64,000 nucleotides of DNA, from the NCBI GenBank assembly GCA_964625575.1, contig CAZVBQ010000015.1, forward strand, positions 1-64,000. The letters are read 5' to 3'. The notes below the pieces were generated by a model. The model saw only the letters and a program-made list of their open reading frames with translations. It was not told where the DNA came from and did not search any database. How positions within the stretch are numbered: the stretch's first letter is position 1; every line of letters starts with the position of its first letter. The translations under genes and the position numbers were made by a program. Of the stretch, positions 18,117-27,246 are shown piece by piece. The stretch comes from UTCHB3 sp964625575 (GTDB taxonomy: Bacteria; Bacteroidota; Ignavibacteria; Ignavibacteriales; Ignavibacteriaceae).

Positions 18117-19822
18117 TTGATCAAACTTATTTTATGAGTTAATATTTTATCGCCCGAGTTTAAGACGACGAAGTAGTTTCCGGAGGCGAGGTCGCTCCCG
18201 GGTATCGTTATTTTACTTCCACCGGCAGGAAATGTTCCCTCTGCTATCTCGCGAACAAGCCGGCCCGTACTGTTAAAAAGTGAGATTTTTACATGTTTTT
18301 CAGTTGGCAGTGTAAAATAAAGTGATGTCGAAGGATTGAATGGATTCGGGTAATTCGCAACCGAATAGTTACCGGGAAGAACATCACTTTCACCATGAAC
18401 TGATGAAGGAATATTATTAAGTGCCGCAACCGCGTTCATTATTCCCCACCCCATGAACCTGTCGGGGGTTGCTGACATTGAAGCGGTGTTACGAAGTATC
18501 TCCCTGACCTGAACGGGATTCAAGTCCGGGTTCTTCTGAAGCATCATGGCACCAATTCCTGCTGCAATCGGACATGCAAGTGAAGTACCTGACGCGGTGG
18601 TGTACGAAGTTCTGTTGCCGGGAGCTGCGGCGTAAGTCGCGCTTCCGACCGCCATCAGATCAGGTTTTATCCTGCCATCCACGGTGAGACCAACACTGCT
18701 GAAACCCGATCGCTGCCCTCCGGCGGTTATCGAGCCGATCGTAATAACTGAATCACCATCAGCCGGCGCGGCAAGAGTGTTGTGGGTGTCGTTCATCCCG
18801 TTGTTACCCGCGCTGTTGAACACCAATATCCCTTTGCCCACGGCAAGATCAGCGCCAATCGTCATGCGGGCGGTATTACCGTCCATATCCTGCCAGGTGT
18901 ATCCCGTGAAAGGGGGATCAAATTCAAGGTAAACCAGGGATGTGGAAGTGACGTCAACACCAATCGAGTCAGCCCATTCAGCGGCAGCGATCCAGAAGTC
19001 TTCCTCGGCCGGGGTTTCACTTTCGGTATTCTCGGTTTTTGCTAAAAGATAAGATGACTTGTAGGCCGTGCCTATCAGTTTTCCGGGTTTGAAACCGGCG
19101 ATAACGGAGAGGGTTGAGGTGCCATGCGAGCCGCTTCCGAGGCCACCGTCACCGACGTTGGGGTCGCCATTTACAAAATCCCAAGTGGCGACAATTCTTA
19201 ATGAATCGAAGACTTCATGTGCCAGATTGTTGAAACCGGCATCCATCAAACAGACATAAACACCTTCACCATTGTATCCCATATCATGAGCGGCGGGTAT
19301 CTGCTGTGGCTGCAACTGAGCCAGTGACTGTCCGTAATCCAGCGTGGTGTTTGAGGTGATGCCTGGCCGATCTGTAAGATCAGACCCCGCAGCCCTGCCG
19401 GTTGAAATTCCCTTTGCAACGGGTGAAATAAACTTTACAAAAGGCATTTCCGTGAGCTTTACCAGACCTTCACGGTTTGTTGAGAGGGTGATCGAGTTGA
19501 ACCACTTCGATCTGGAAATGATCCTGAAACCGCTTCTCTCAACCGCGTACAGATACGGTGCCCAAAGGGGCAGATCCGTTTCATCAATCGCGTTTCCCCT
19601 TTTCATTCTTCTTTCAATTGACCTTTTAGCAAGAAAGAGTTCCGGGGTCGAAAGAAGTGAGCTGTTCCCGCCTTTATCAGCCAGGTCGACCCAAACTTTA
19701 ACTTCACCGGTACTTCCCGAAGCCATCCAGGCATTCAACCTTGTGGACATTTTACCCACCATGCCGGTCTGTGAGTATAGCATGACGGGCAGAAAGATCA
19801 GAAAAGAGAGTTTAAGCTTCAT
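18113..19822 (-). CDS. Subtilisin-like serine protease with type IX sorting domain (first copy)
   Basis: A 569-residue secreted S8 protease, paralogue of the following gene. Asp lies in CLMDAGFNNLAH, His in GSGSHGTSTLSVIAG and Ser in SGTSLACPIAAG. A prodomain with KRSIERRMKRG precedes the catalytic domain, and the C-terminal tail begins SVANYPNPFNPSTSL. A signal peptide covers about the first 18 residues. The ATG overlaps the metG stop as ATGA, so translation is probably coupled to methionyl-tRNA synthetase, an unusual partner for an exported protease. Confidence 0.93.
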   Translation of the reverse strand: MKLKLSFLIFLPVMLYSQTGMVGKMSTRLNAWMASGSTGEVKVWVDLADKGGNSSLLSTPELFLAKRSIERRMKRGNAIDETDLPLWAPYLYAVERSGFRIISRSKWFNSITLSTNREGLVKLTEMPFVKFISPVAKGISTGRAAGSDLTDRPGITSNTTLDYGQSLAQLQPQQIPAAHDMGYNGEGVYVCLMDAGFNNLAHEVFDSLRIVATWDFVNGDPNVGDGGLGSGSHGTSTLSVIAGFKPGKLIGTAYKSSYLLAKTENTESETPAEEDFWIAAAEWADSIGVDVTSTSLVYLEFDPPFTGYTWQDMDGNTARMTIGADLAVGKGILVFNSAGNNGMNDTHNTLAAPADGDSVITIGSITAGGQRSGFSSVGLTVDGRIKPDLMAVGSATYAAAPGNRTSYTTASGTSLACPIAAGIGAMMLQKNPDLNPVQVREILRNTASMSATPDRFMGWGIMNAVAALNNIPSSVHGESDVLPGNYSVANYPNPFNPSTSLYFTLPTEKHVKISLFNSTGRLVREIAEGTFPAGGSKITIPGSDLASGNYFVVLNSGDKILTHKISLIK

Positions 19823-21909
19823 TTTACCTTGGTTCCACTCTTGATTGAACTGTCAACTTCAAGTACATTAAGCCCTCCGTCAGGAGTTTCAACCGCGAGT
19901 ATCATACCTTGCGACTCCAGCCCCATCAGTTTGGCGGGTTTGAGGTTCGCGACAACGACCACCTTCCTGCCGATGAGAGCCTCTGGCTCAAATGACTTGC
20001 CGATACCGGCAATAACCTGCCGCTTTTCCCTGCCGAAAGATACCTGAACCCGGAGAAGTTTGTCACTTTTCTTTACCCTCTCAGCCTCAACTATTTCTGC
20101 CACCCGCAGATCGGTCTCAAAGAACCGGTCGATTGAAATGGGCTCCAGTTTCTCGAAATCAGCCTCAACAATCTGTTCAGGAGCGGTTTTCTGCTTCATC
20201 TCTTCGATGGTGGCGTCTTCGATCTTCCTGAAAAGTATCTCCGGAGTGCCGAGTTCTTCCCCTTCCACCAATGAAAGACTTCCGCTGTTCATCCACTCGC
20301 TCGATCGCTTGTTGAGCATTTTCAATATCTTTTGAGAGGTGGTTGGTATCACCGGCATGAACAGCACACCAAGCGTGTAAATGGTCTGAAGGCACAGGTG
20401 CAGGGTGGTCGAACACCTTTCCCAGTCACTCTTAAGGGTTTTCCACGGCTCGGAGTCGTTAAAGTATTTATTCCCGGCACGGGCAAGATTCATTATCTCA
20501 AGTGTCGCGTCCTTAAACCTGTAAAGTTCCATCAACCCGGCTATCTTCGCGGGGTGACCTTCAAGCATGTTCAGAAGCTCTTCATCCCTCTCATCAAGGG
20601 TGTAAAGCGCGGGCACCTTCCCTTCAAAGTTCTTGTGAATAAAGGTCAAGGTTCTGTTAACGAAATTGCCGAGAATGTCAGCGAGCTCGTTGTTGTGTTT
20701 TGCTTGAAAATCCTTCCATGAAAAATCGGTATCCCGGTATTCTGGAAGGTTCATCGTCAGGGTGTATCTTAACGAGTCAGCATCGAAATTTTCAAGGAAA
20801 TCGATCACATCGATGCCCCACTTCCTGCTCTTCGAGAATTTTTTCCCTTCGAAGTTAAGGAATTCATTCGCGGGAACGTTTTGCGGCAGCACAAACTTGT
20901 CAGCGTGCTTGTCGTTCCATGCCATCAGCATCGCGGGAAAGATGATTGTGTGGAACACGATATTGTCTTTACCGATGAAAGCGACGTATTTTGTACCGGG
21001 ATCCTGCCAGTAGTTTTTCCAACCCTCTTCTTCACCACGCTGTTTGAAAAGCTCTTTGGTGGCGGAAATGTAGCCGAGAACCGCTTCAAACCATACGTAG
21101 AGTACCTTGTTCTCCACCCCTTCAACGGGAAGTTTAACTCCCCAGTCGAGATCGCGGGTTATTGCCCTGTCTTGCAACCCGGCAGTGAACCAGCCTTTAC
21201 AATACTGAAGCACATTTTCCTTCCAGCCGTATTTTTCATCCATTTCGGCAACGTACTTCTCAAGCCGTTCCTGAAATTTACCGAAGGGAAAAAACCAGTG
21301 GGAAGTCTCTTTTAATTCAGGACGCTCTCCTGAAATTTTGCTAACCGGATTAATAAGTTCCGAGGGATCGTAGAGTGCTCCGCAATTCTCACACTCGTCA
21401 CTCCGCGCGCTTTCGTTTCCACATTTTGGGCAAGTGCCCTCAACATAACGGTCGGGCAGGAACATCTGACGTGACCTGTCATAGAACTGCATCGATTTTT
21501 TCTCGACGAGCAGTCCGCTGTTGTAATACTCAAGAAAAAAAGCGGTCGCTGTTTTGTGATGCTCAAGTATGCTTGTCCGGCTGTAAATATCGAAGCTCAT
21601 CCCGAACTTTTGAAAAGATTCCTTGTTAATGTTGTGGAATCTGTCAATTACGACGTTGGGACTGACTTTTTCGTTGTCGGCTGTAATGGTTATCGGTACA
21701 CCATGCTCATCAGAGCCACAAATAAAAATGATATCGCGACCACGCAGGCGCTGGTATCTCACATATATATCCGCGGGAAGGTAGGCACCCGCGAGGTGAC
21801 CAAGATGGATCGGCCCATTGGCATAAGGAAGTGCCGCCGTGACCAGTATCTTTTCTTGACTCAAATTCTTTTCCATAAAATTGTTTTTAAAATCATTAAA
21901 TATACTCAT
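19819..21909 (-). CDS. metG: Methionyl-tRNA synthetase with C-terminal tRNA-binding domain
   Basis: A class I synthetase of about 696 residues. The HIGH motif is in ANGPIHLGHLAG and KMSKS reads KFSKSRKWGI. The zinc knuckle has two C-x-x-C pairs in CPKCGNESARSDECENCG. A C-terminal EMAPII-like tRNA-binding domain begins near FFETDLRVAEIV, as in dimeric bacterial MetRS. The first methionine gives eleven extra residues before a second ATG at 21876 (MEKNLSQEK); neither has a strong Shine-Dalgarno, so the start is uncertain. It is the first gene of a coupled set with two subtilases. Confidence 0.96.
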   Translation of the reverse strand: MSIFNDFKNNFMEKNLSQEKILVTAALPYANGPIHLGHLAGAYLPADIYVRYQRLRGRDIIFICGSDEHGVPITITADNEKVSPNVVIDRFHNINKESFQKFGMSFDIYSRTSILEHHKTATAFFLEYYNSGLLVEKKSMQFYDRSRQMFLPDRYVEGTCPKCGNESARSDECENCGALYDPSELINPVSKISGERPELKETSHWFFPFGKFQERLEKYVAEMDEKYGWKENVLQYCKGWFTAGLQDRAITRDLDWGVKLPVEGVENKVLYVWFEAVLGYISATKELFKQRGEEEGWKNYWQDPGTKYVAFIGKDNIVFHTIIFPAMLMAWNDKHADKFVLPQNVPANEFLNFEGKKFSKSRKWGIDVIDFLENFDADSLRYTLTMNLPEYRDTDFSWKDFQAKHNNELADILGNFVNRTLTFIHKNFEGKVPALYTLDERDEELLNMLEGHPAKIAGLMELYRFKDATLEIMNLARAGNKYFNDSEPWKTLKSDWERCSTTLHLCLQTIYTLGVLFMPVIPTTSQKILKMLNKRSSEWMNSGSLSLVEGEELGTPEILFRKIEDATIEEMKQKTAPEQIVEADFEKLEPISIDRFFETDLRVAEIVEAERVKKSDKLLRVQVSFGREKRQVIAGIGKSFEPEALIGRKVVVVANLKPAKLMGLESQGMILAVETPDGGLNVLEVDSSIKSGTKVK

Positions 21910-21935
21910 TTTTGAGCCAACCCTTTAAAACAAAA

Positions 21936-21963
21936 AGGCTGCCTCATTTTCAATTGGCAGCCT
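21936..21963 (-). terminator. Intrinsic terminator after the OmpA-family gene
   Basis: Arms 21936-21943 (AGGCTGCC) and 21956-21963 (GGCAGCCT) form an 8-bp stem with a 12-nt loop. On the minus strand the stem is followed by TTTTTG, so it terminates the OmpA gene, whose stop is 24 bases upstream, and separates it from metG. Confidence 0.8.
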
Positions 21964-21986
21964 CTTTAAATCTTGATTGTACGTGT

Positions 21987-23780
21987 TTAATTCATTACCT
22001 TAAACTCGACTCTTCTGTTCATTGCCCTTCCTTCAGCGGTACCATTGTCAGCGACCGGAACTGACGAGCCATAACCACGTGTGGTGAGCCTTGAGGCTTC
22101 AATGCCCCTTTCGATCAGGTAGGATTTAACTGACTCGGCACGTCTCTCTGAAAGTGGCAGGTTGTTCGATTCATTTCCAACAGCGTCTGTATGACCGCCA
22201 ATCTCAACTATCATACCGGGATTCGAAAGGAGTATCTGAGCCGCGTGATTGAGGATCGGATAAGATTCAGGACGAAGCTGCGCGGAACCAAAATCGAAAT
22301 TCACTCCGTAAAGTACCCAGCTCTTTGTCTGGTCTTTTCCCGAGTATTGCCTTATCAGGTCTTCGATCTTGTTGTAATCGATAGGATCGCTCTGATACTT
22401 TTTCACGATCTCCTCGATCTTGGCGTAATCGACAGGTTCATATTTTGAATCAGGCTTGTCGTCTTTCGCGGGTTCTTTTTCTTTTTGCTTGTCATCCTTT
22501 GCAACCAGATCCTGATCCTTGGCTATCTTCATACCATCGTAGACCGGAATTCCGGTGGCTTTCTCACCCCTGTCGATGTACATGTTAAAGCCGACACTGA
22601 AGGTCATCCAACTGTCGTATGGACCGCCGAGAAAACCGCCAACCGGTGATGACATGTTGATCAAACCGTCAAGCCTGTCATTCGCCACTGTGAGGTAACC
22701 AACTTCGGTTGTAAGCGACCAGCTTTCGCTGAACGGCTTCCAGTCAGCACCAAGAATAAGGTTGAAGCCGTAGTCGAACTGCCATTCACCGTCCTTAATT
22801 GATTGAGTAGTTGGTTTATTAACCGCGTAGCCGTACGCGCTTCCACCCATACCAATGTAAGGTGTAACAGGTTCATATGGCAGGAATTTGTAAAGAACAT
22901 CAATCTGACCGTTCGCCACATCCGTGCTCTGTCCCTTTTGTGAACCGGGCAGGTGGTTGTACGAAGGTTTGAAACGGATGGCCACATACTCGTTGAATTT
23001 CTTCAAAATAAAGGCATAACCGCCATATCCGAATTCCTGTCCGAGTTCATCAGTACCCGCAAAACGGGGATACTGCAATCCAAGTCCCCATTCCCAACTG
23101 TTTGAGTAAACGGGAAATCTTTCGATTAGGGGAGGAGTCTTGTCCTTAAGATTGGCACCCGGGAAGTACTTACTTTTTGGACCAAATCCAAAATTATAGA
23201 GAATCCCGAGTCCGAAATTCATGTAGGAATCGCGTCTACCGCCAAGCATGCCGCCGATAGGTCCGTTTGTTCCATCAAGGCGGTCGTTGGTCATCGAGTG
23301 GTAGCTGATCTCAGCGTTGAGATCCCAATCGGTGGCGATAAGATTTCTGAATACGAGACCAAATCCGAGATCTGTGGTATAATCAAGTATTGTTTCGGCT
23401 TTGCCATCAACCGGTTGATTCATTTTCTGCGCGATACCGGAGAGACCTAATGTCAGGTACGGGCTGACGCTGTATTCCGGAATGAAATAATAATTCAACG
23501 CGAACGCAACTCCGAAAAGATCAGAGGTGCTTTTCATGCTGGATTGTGATTCCAGATGGGTATAAAACGGTTTTGCCCTGAAACCAACATGCTCGGAAAG
23601 ATCGAGTTGGAGACTGGCATAACCACTTATATTAAATTCTTTGCCACCCGCGTCCGTGCCTATCAACCTGGGGTAGGTTGCGCCGACACCGAATCTCCAT
23701 TGATCGGTGTAAACCTGACCAAACGTCTCGAATGACAAGATTAAAAAAGTCACGGTCAATAGAAGTGATAGTCTTTTCAT
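21987..23780 (-). CDS. OmpA-family outer-membrane protein with duplicated N-terminal barrel
   Basis: A 597-residue protein with a signal peptide ending near FETFGQ. Residues about 25-205 and 225-405 are two related beta-rich modules: the first starts WRFGVGATYPRLIGTD and the second WEWGLGLQYPRFAGTD, and both end near a GG-x-x-D-S-(Y/W)-M pattern. A charged, lysine-rich linker follows, then an OmpA peptidoglycan-binding domain at about 480-597 (GGHTDAVGNESNNLPLSERR). It probably anchors the outer membrane to the cell wall. A terminator follows it. Confidence 0.9.
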   Translation of the reverse strand: MKRLSLLLTVTFLILSFETFGQVYTDQWRFGVGATYPRLIGTDAGGKEFNISGYASLQLDLSEHVGFRAKPFYTHLESQSSMKSTSDLFGVAFALNYYFIPEYSVSPYLTLGLSGIAQKMNQPVDGKAETILDYTTDLGFGLVFRNLIATDWDLNAEISYHSMTNDRLDGTNGPIGGMLGGRRDSYMNFGLGILYNFGFGPKSKYFPGANLKDKTPPLIERFPVYSNSWEWGLGLQYPRFAGTDELGQEFGYGGYAFILKKFNEYVAIRFKPSYNHLPGSQKGQSTDVANGQIDVLYKFLPYEPVTPYIGMGGSAYGYAVNKPTTQSIKDGEWQFDYGFNLILGADWKPFSESWSLTTEVGYLTVANDRLDGLINMSSPVGGFLGGPYDSWMTFSVGFNMYIDRGEKATGIPVYDGMKIAKDQDLVAKDDKQKEKEPAKDDKPDSKYEPVDYAKIEEIVKKYQSDPIDYNKIEDLIRQYSGKDQTKSWVLYGVNFDFGSAQLRPESYPILNHAAQILLSNPGMIVEIGGHTDAVGNESNNLPLSERRAESVKSYLIERGIEASRLTTRGYGSSVPVADNGTAEGRAMNRRVEFKVMN

Positions 23781-23987
23781 TCCTGAATATTCCTATTTTT
23801 AGCAATTCAACATGTTAAGTTAGTTAAATTATCCTTTGAAAAAAAGAAAAATCGCTTGTTTTTGAGAAATTTAGTGAATTCTAAGTCCTTTTTATTCATG
23901 TAATTATTTCATTTACTTAAAGAATCGTCAACGGGGGTAAAATGGTTCCTGCCAAAGTATGTTTTTTTCTGTTTCTGAAATTTTCTG

Positions 23988-23995
23988 TATATTTG
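23988..23995 (+). promoter_or_regulatory. Bacteroidota-type -7 box before tRNA-Pro
   Basis: TATATTTG matches TAnnTTTG exactly and lies 13 bases before the first base of the tRNA, leaving a short 5' leader. The region 19-21 bases further upstream is T-rich but lacks a clear TTTG. Confidence 0.55.
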
Positions 23996-24008
23996 CGTTC
24001 TAAATTTT

Positions 24009-24086
24009 CGGGGTGTAGCGCAGCCCGGTTAGCGCGCTTCGTTCGGGACGAAGAGGTCGAGAGTTCAAATCCCTCCACCCCGACCA
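24009..24086 (+). tRNA. tRNA-Pro (anticodon CGG)
   Basis: The 78-nt sequence folds as a cloverleaf: acceptor arms CGGGGTG and CACCCCG, an anticodon stem CTTCG/CGAAG around TTCGGGA (anticodon CGG), and a T-loop TTCAAAT. The first base pair is C1-G72, as expected for bacterial tRNA-Pro, and CCA is encoded. The T-stem GAGAG/CCCTC holds one A-C mismatch at 52-62. It lies 22 bp before yajQ on the same strand. Confidence 0.95.
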
Positions 24087-24108
24087 ACCAATCATAAATG
24101 TAAGTTTC

Positions 24109-24606
24109 ATGGCATCCAATCACTCTTTCGATATTGTATCTGAAGTTGATTTTCAGGAAGTGGATAACTCCGTTAATCAGGCTTTAAAAGAGATCACTCA
24201 ACGATACGATCTTAAAGATTCACACACTACTATTGAACTGTCAAAAAAAGACAAGAGCATTTCGATCCACACAAAAGACGACTATGCCCTTAAACAAAGT
24301 ATTGATATTCTCCAGACAAAGTTCATCAGAAGGGGTATGTCGATCAAGATCTTGAAATTGAACGAAGCTGAAACAGCCTCGGGTGGCACGCTCAGGATGA
24401 AGATCGATCTCAGAAGCGGTATCTCAAAAGATGACGCGAAAGAGATCACAAAACTGATAAAAGATTCAAAACTTAAGGTCAACGCCCAGATCCAGGATGA
24501 ACAAGTCAGGGTTACAGGCGCCAAGATTGATGATCTTCAAGCTGTTCAGCAACTGATAAAAGACCAGGATTTCCCTTTCCCGGTTCAGTTCGTCAACTAC
24601 AAATAA
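24109..24606 (+). CDS. yajQ: YajQ-family nucleotide-binding protein
   Basis: A 165-residue cytoplasmic protein of the YajQ/UPF0234 family, with the N-terminal signature SFDIVSEVDFQEVDN and the C-terminal IKDQDFPFPVQFVNYK. The family has two RRM-like folds; a Xanthomonas member binds cyclic di-GMP and others bind nucleotides or tRNA. It follows tRNA-Pro closely and may share its transcript. It ends 15 bp from the convergent lptD. Confidence 0.95.
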   Translation: MASNHSFDIVSEVDFQEVDNSVNQALKEITQRYDLKDSHTTIELSKKDKSISIHTKDDYALKQSIDILQTKFIRRGMSIKILKLNEAETASGGTLRMKIDLRSGISKDDAKEITKLIKDSKLKVNAQIQDEQVRVTGAKIDDLQAVQQLIKDQDFPFPVQFVNYK

Positions 24607-24621
24607 CTCACACCTTGTTTT

Positions 24622-27237
24622 TCAGCGCCTGCCGCTGAAGAAATTATCCGATTTTTCAAGTTTAAGGTCCTGCAACTGCGGGGCCTTTACTTTTATCTCA
24701 AACCGGTAGCCTGTATATGTGCCCACAGGATTCCACACAAAATTCATTATCCAGCAGTGGAGGTCACGACTTACAACTATTTGTGGTGCCGCGAAATCTT
24801 TTTGCTCGAAATCATAACTGCCGCTTAGTGAGAACTTCCAGTATTTCGTGAGATTGAAATTAAGATCCGCGCGAAGTGTCGTGTATTTCAAAGTTTGAAT
24901 AGGCGTAACCCTGTTCTCATTATAATTGAAAGAAACATTCAGCGACCAGGGTATCGAGAAATCAGGGTCAACCTCAGCGTAAAGCCCCTGATAATTCCTG
25001 TTCTGATAGTATACCTTCTGCTCAACCTGTGATGTATCTTTTGTGTCGGCTTCTTTCGACCTGTCGGCGATCAGAGTCATTGAGGCTGAAAAATTGAAAT
25101 TACGCATCCTCAGAAATCCCTCACCCTCATTTACGAGCAGTTTGTTCAACTCACGGCCATTAGCGTCCCAAACGTATGGACTGAAAACGGCAGACCCGGA
25201 TAAGCTCAGGAAATCAAGTACCTGGGTTCTGTAATCCAGGAAGAGGTTTGAAAGTCTTAAAGAGTCGGCAGCGAAGTTATATGAGATACCGGCGTTCAGA
25301 TTAAGGAGCTGGATCTTTTTTTCTTTCGAAGTGGTGTCATTAAGATCAGGCCTTGTCTTTATTTCAAAAATATTCGAAATGCCGAGTCGCATATTCTGTT
25401 GCTCCCCTGTGGAAGCCCCGCCGAATATTTCGCGTTCAAACCTGTTATATTTTACTGTTTTACCTGTAGCGTCGATATAAGAACCGAAATACCCCCACCC
25501 GTCAGCAGAGAAATCGGGCTGGAAGTCGTAACTCAAGGTCGGAATGAGTGTATGCCTTAATGATGAAATTCCAAGGGTGTTTATGGGGAAAATACCGTAT
25601 AATTTTGTGGTCGCGGAGAGCCCCACCCTGAAAGTTCTCACGAAACCAAGCCTCTCGACATCATTTGTGACGATTGAATCTTTAATGGCGTTCGCGGCCA
25701 TTATTGAATAGTTGTAAGAGCTCATCATATCGGCGCTGCTGCCCGCGGGCACATAGATCGATGTGCGTTCGATCTGCTTGTTGTACCAAAGCTCCTGGTA
25801 ACTTACGTTTGGGGTTATGTTGATATAACCGATCTTGGGTGAAAGGGAAAGACTGATGCTGTGCCTGATACCACCCCTTACATCCAGCACTCCATCGGTG
25901 CTCCTTCTGTTGTTCTGGAATTGTCCTGAGTAACTTATTCCGAGTTTCTCATACCAGGCTTCATCAGACTTGATCTCGTCACTTCTGAATGGATAAAAAA
26001 CCGATTTTGTAAAAGAGATGCCCGGCAACACTTCGCTTATGTTTCCGCTCTGAAGCTCCTGTTCCCTGCTGTATGAAGCGCTCAGACTGGCGCCAAGGCT
26101 TTCGAAGTTCTGAAAGAATGACACATTTGAATAAATATTGTTACGAAGCAGGTCATTGTAGTTCGAGCTGTTCTGGCGTATGTAATCACTCGAAAGGAAC
26201 TCAATATTCGCGTCGATCCTCGAGTCGGGGGTGAGAGGCTGATTGTGTACCCACCTGAGCCTCCAGTTCTTTTCATCTGTTCTGTCAGGATCCGTGATCT
26301 CGCCCTGATTCAGGTTTGAGTACCCGGCCTCAAGATAGCCTGTAAAATCGTATCTTTTCACATATCTGAAACTGCCGTTCAGCCCGAAGCCGCCACGGGT
26401 GTAGTAGTCGCCGGTAAGCGTGAGATCAAGGTAATCGTTAATAGCCCAATAGTAACCAAACCTTGAGAGGTACCTTCCGTATCCTGTTCTGCTGCCGAAG
26501 GCGGGAGTAAGAAGGCCCGATCGCCTTCCCTTTTCAAGCGGGATCACGGCGAAGGGCAACGGCACCGGAAACGGTACTCCACCGAACGTAAGCCAGATCC
26601 ATTTACCTATCAACTGATCGTCGGGGATAACTTTCATTTCGGTGCATTTGAAACCGTAGTGCGGAAGTATGTGATCGCAGGTTGTGTAGAAGCCTCCTTC
26701 AACGAAGTAGTTCTTCTCATCAAGTTTTTTAATCTTTACCCCCGAGTATGATGCATCCTGATTCACGGTTGAGGCGTAAGTAATATAACCCTTTTTCGTC
26801 TTGAAATTGTATTTCATTACATCGCCAAGATACTTTTCCTTACCGTCAACCAGTTCAGGCATCTGTTTCTTCAATTTGAAGCCGGCGCTGTCGATCAGGG
26901 CGCCTGATGCGTCAACATTTGACGACTCGAAGTAAACAATTATGGTACCGCTTTTCAGTTCTGTCGTCCGGTATTTTATAACGCCTTTGTTGTATATCTC
27001 CATCCGCTTCTGTTTGGTAAAAAAGAGGATGGAATCGGTGGCAGAGGAGTAGATCAAGGTGTCGATGTCGCTCTTTTTAACCGAATCTTTCTTGATAAGG
27101 GTATCAATTGGGGCGATGATCGAATCGGCCGGAACAGTATTACTGCCGTCTTGCAGGAAAAGACGTGATTCACCCCTTCCCTCGAAGGTGAGGAGGAGGA
27201 ATAACACCATAAATCCGGTTAAAGAAAGACCTCTCAC
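24622..27237 (-). CDS. lptD: LptD-like LPS assembly outer-membrane protein
   Basis: An 871-residue protein with an N-terminal signal peptide. A jellyroll LptA-like domain (about 75-200: KGVIKYRTTELKSGTIIVYF, FKTKKGYITYASTVNQD) is followed by a long beta-barrel region with alternating hydrophobic strands. This is the layout of Bacteroidota LptD, which inserts lipopolysaccharide into the outer leaflet. PFPVPLPFAVIPLEKGRRSG is a typical conserved segment. LptE is not adjacent. A Gfo/Idh oxidoreductase gene lies 9 bp upstream and may make a sugar precursor. Confidence 0.85.
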   Translation of the reverse strand: MRGLSLTGFMVLFLLLTFEGRGESRLFLQDGSNTVPADSIIAPIDTLIKKDSVKKSDIDTLIYSSATDSILFFTKQKRMEIYNKGVIKYRTTELKSGTIIVYFESSNVDASGALIDSAGFKLKKQMPELVDGKEKYLGDVMKYNFKTKKGYITYASTVNQDASYSGVKIKKLDEKNYFVEGGFYTTCDHILPHYGFKCTEMKVIPDDQLIGKWIWLTFGGVPFPVPLPFAVIPLEKGRRSGLLTPAFGSRTGYGRYLSRFGYYWAINDYLDLTLTGDYYTRGGFGLNGSFRYVKRYDFTGYLEAGYSNLNQGEITDPDRTDEKNWRLRWVHNQPLTPDSRIDANIEFLSSDYIRQNSSNYNDLLRNNIYSNVSFFQNFESLGASLSASYSREQELQSGNISEVLPGISFTKSVFYPFRSDEIKSDEAWYEKLGISYSGQFQNNRRSTDGVLDVRGGIRHSISLSLSPKIGYINITPNVSYQELWYNKQIERTSIYVPAGSSADMMSSYNYSIMAANAIKDSIVTNDVERLGFVRTFRVGLSATTKLYGIFPINTLGISSLRHTLIPTLSYDFQPDFSADGWGYFGSYIDATGKTVKYNRFEREIFGGASTGEQQNMRLGISNIFEIKTRPDLNDTTSKEKKIQLLNLNAGISYNFAADSLRLSNLFLDYRTQVLDFLSLSGSAVFSPYVWDANGRELNKLLVNEGEGFLRMRNFNFSASMTLIADRSKEADTKDTSQVEQKVYYQNRNYQGLYAEVDPDFSIPWSLNVSFNYNENRVTPIQTLKYTTLRADLNFNLTKYWKFSLSGSYDFEQKDFAAPQIVVSRDLHCWIMNFVWNPVGTYTGYRFEIKVKAPQLQDLKLEKSDNFFSGRR

Positions 27238-27246
27238 TTTAGAGGA

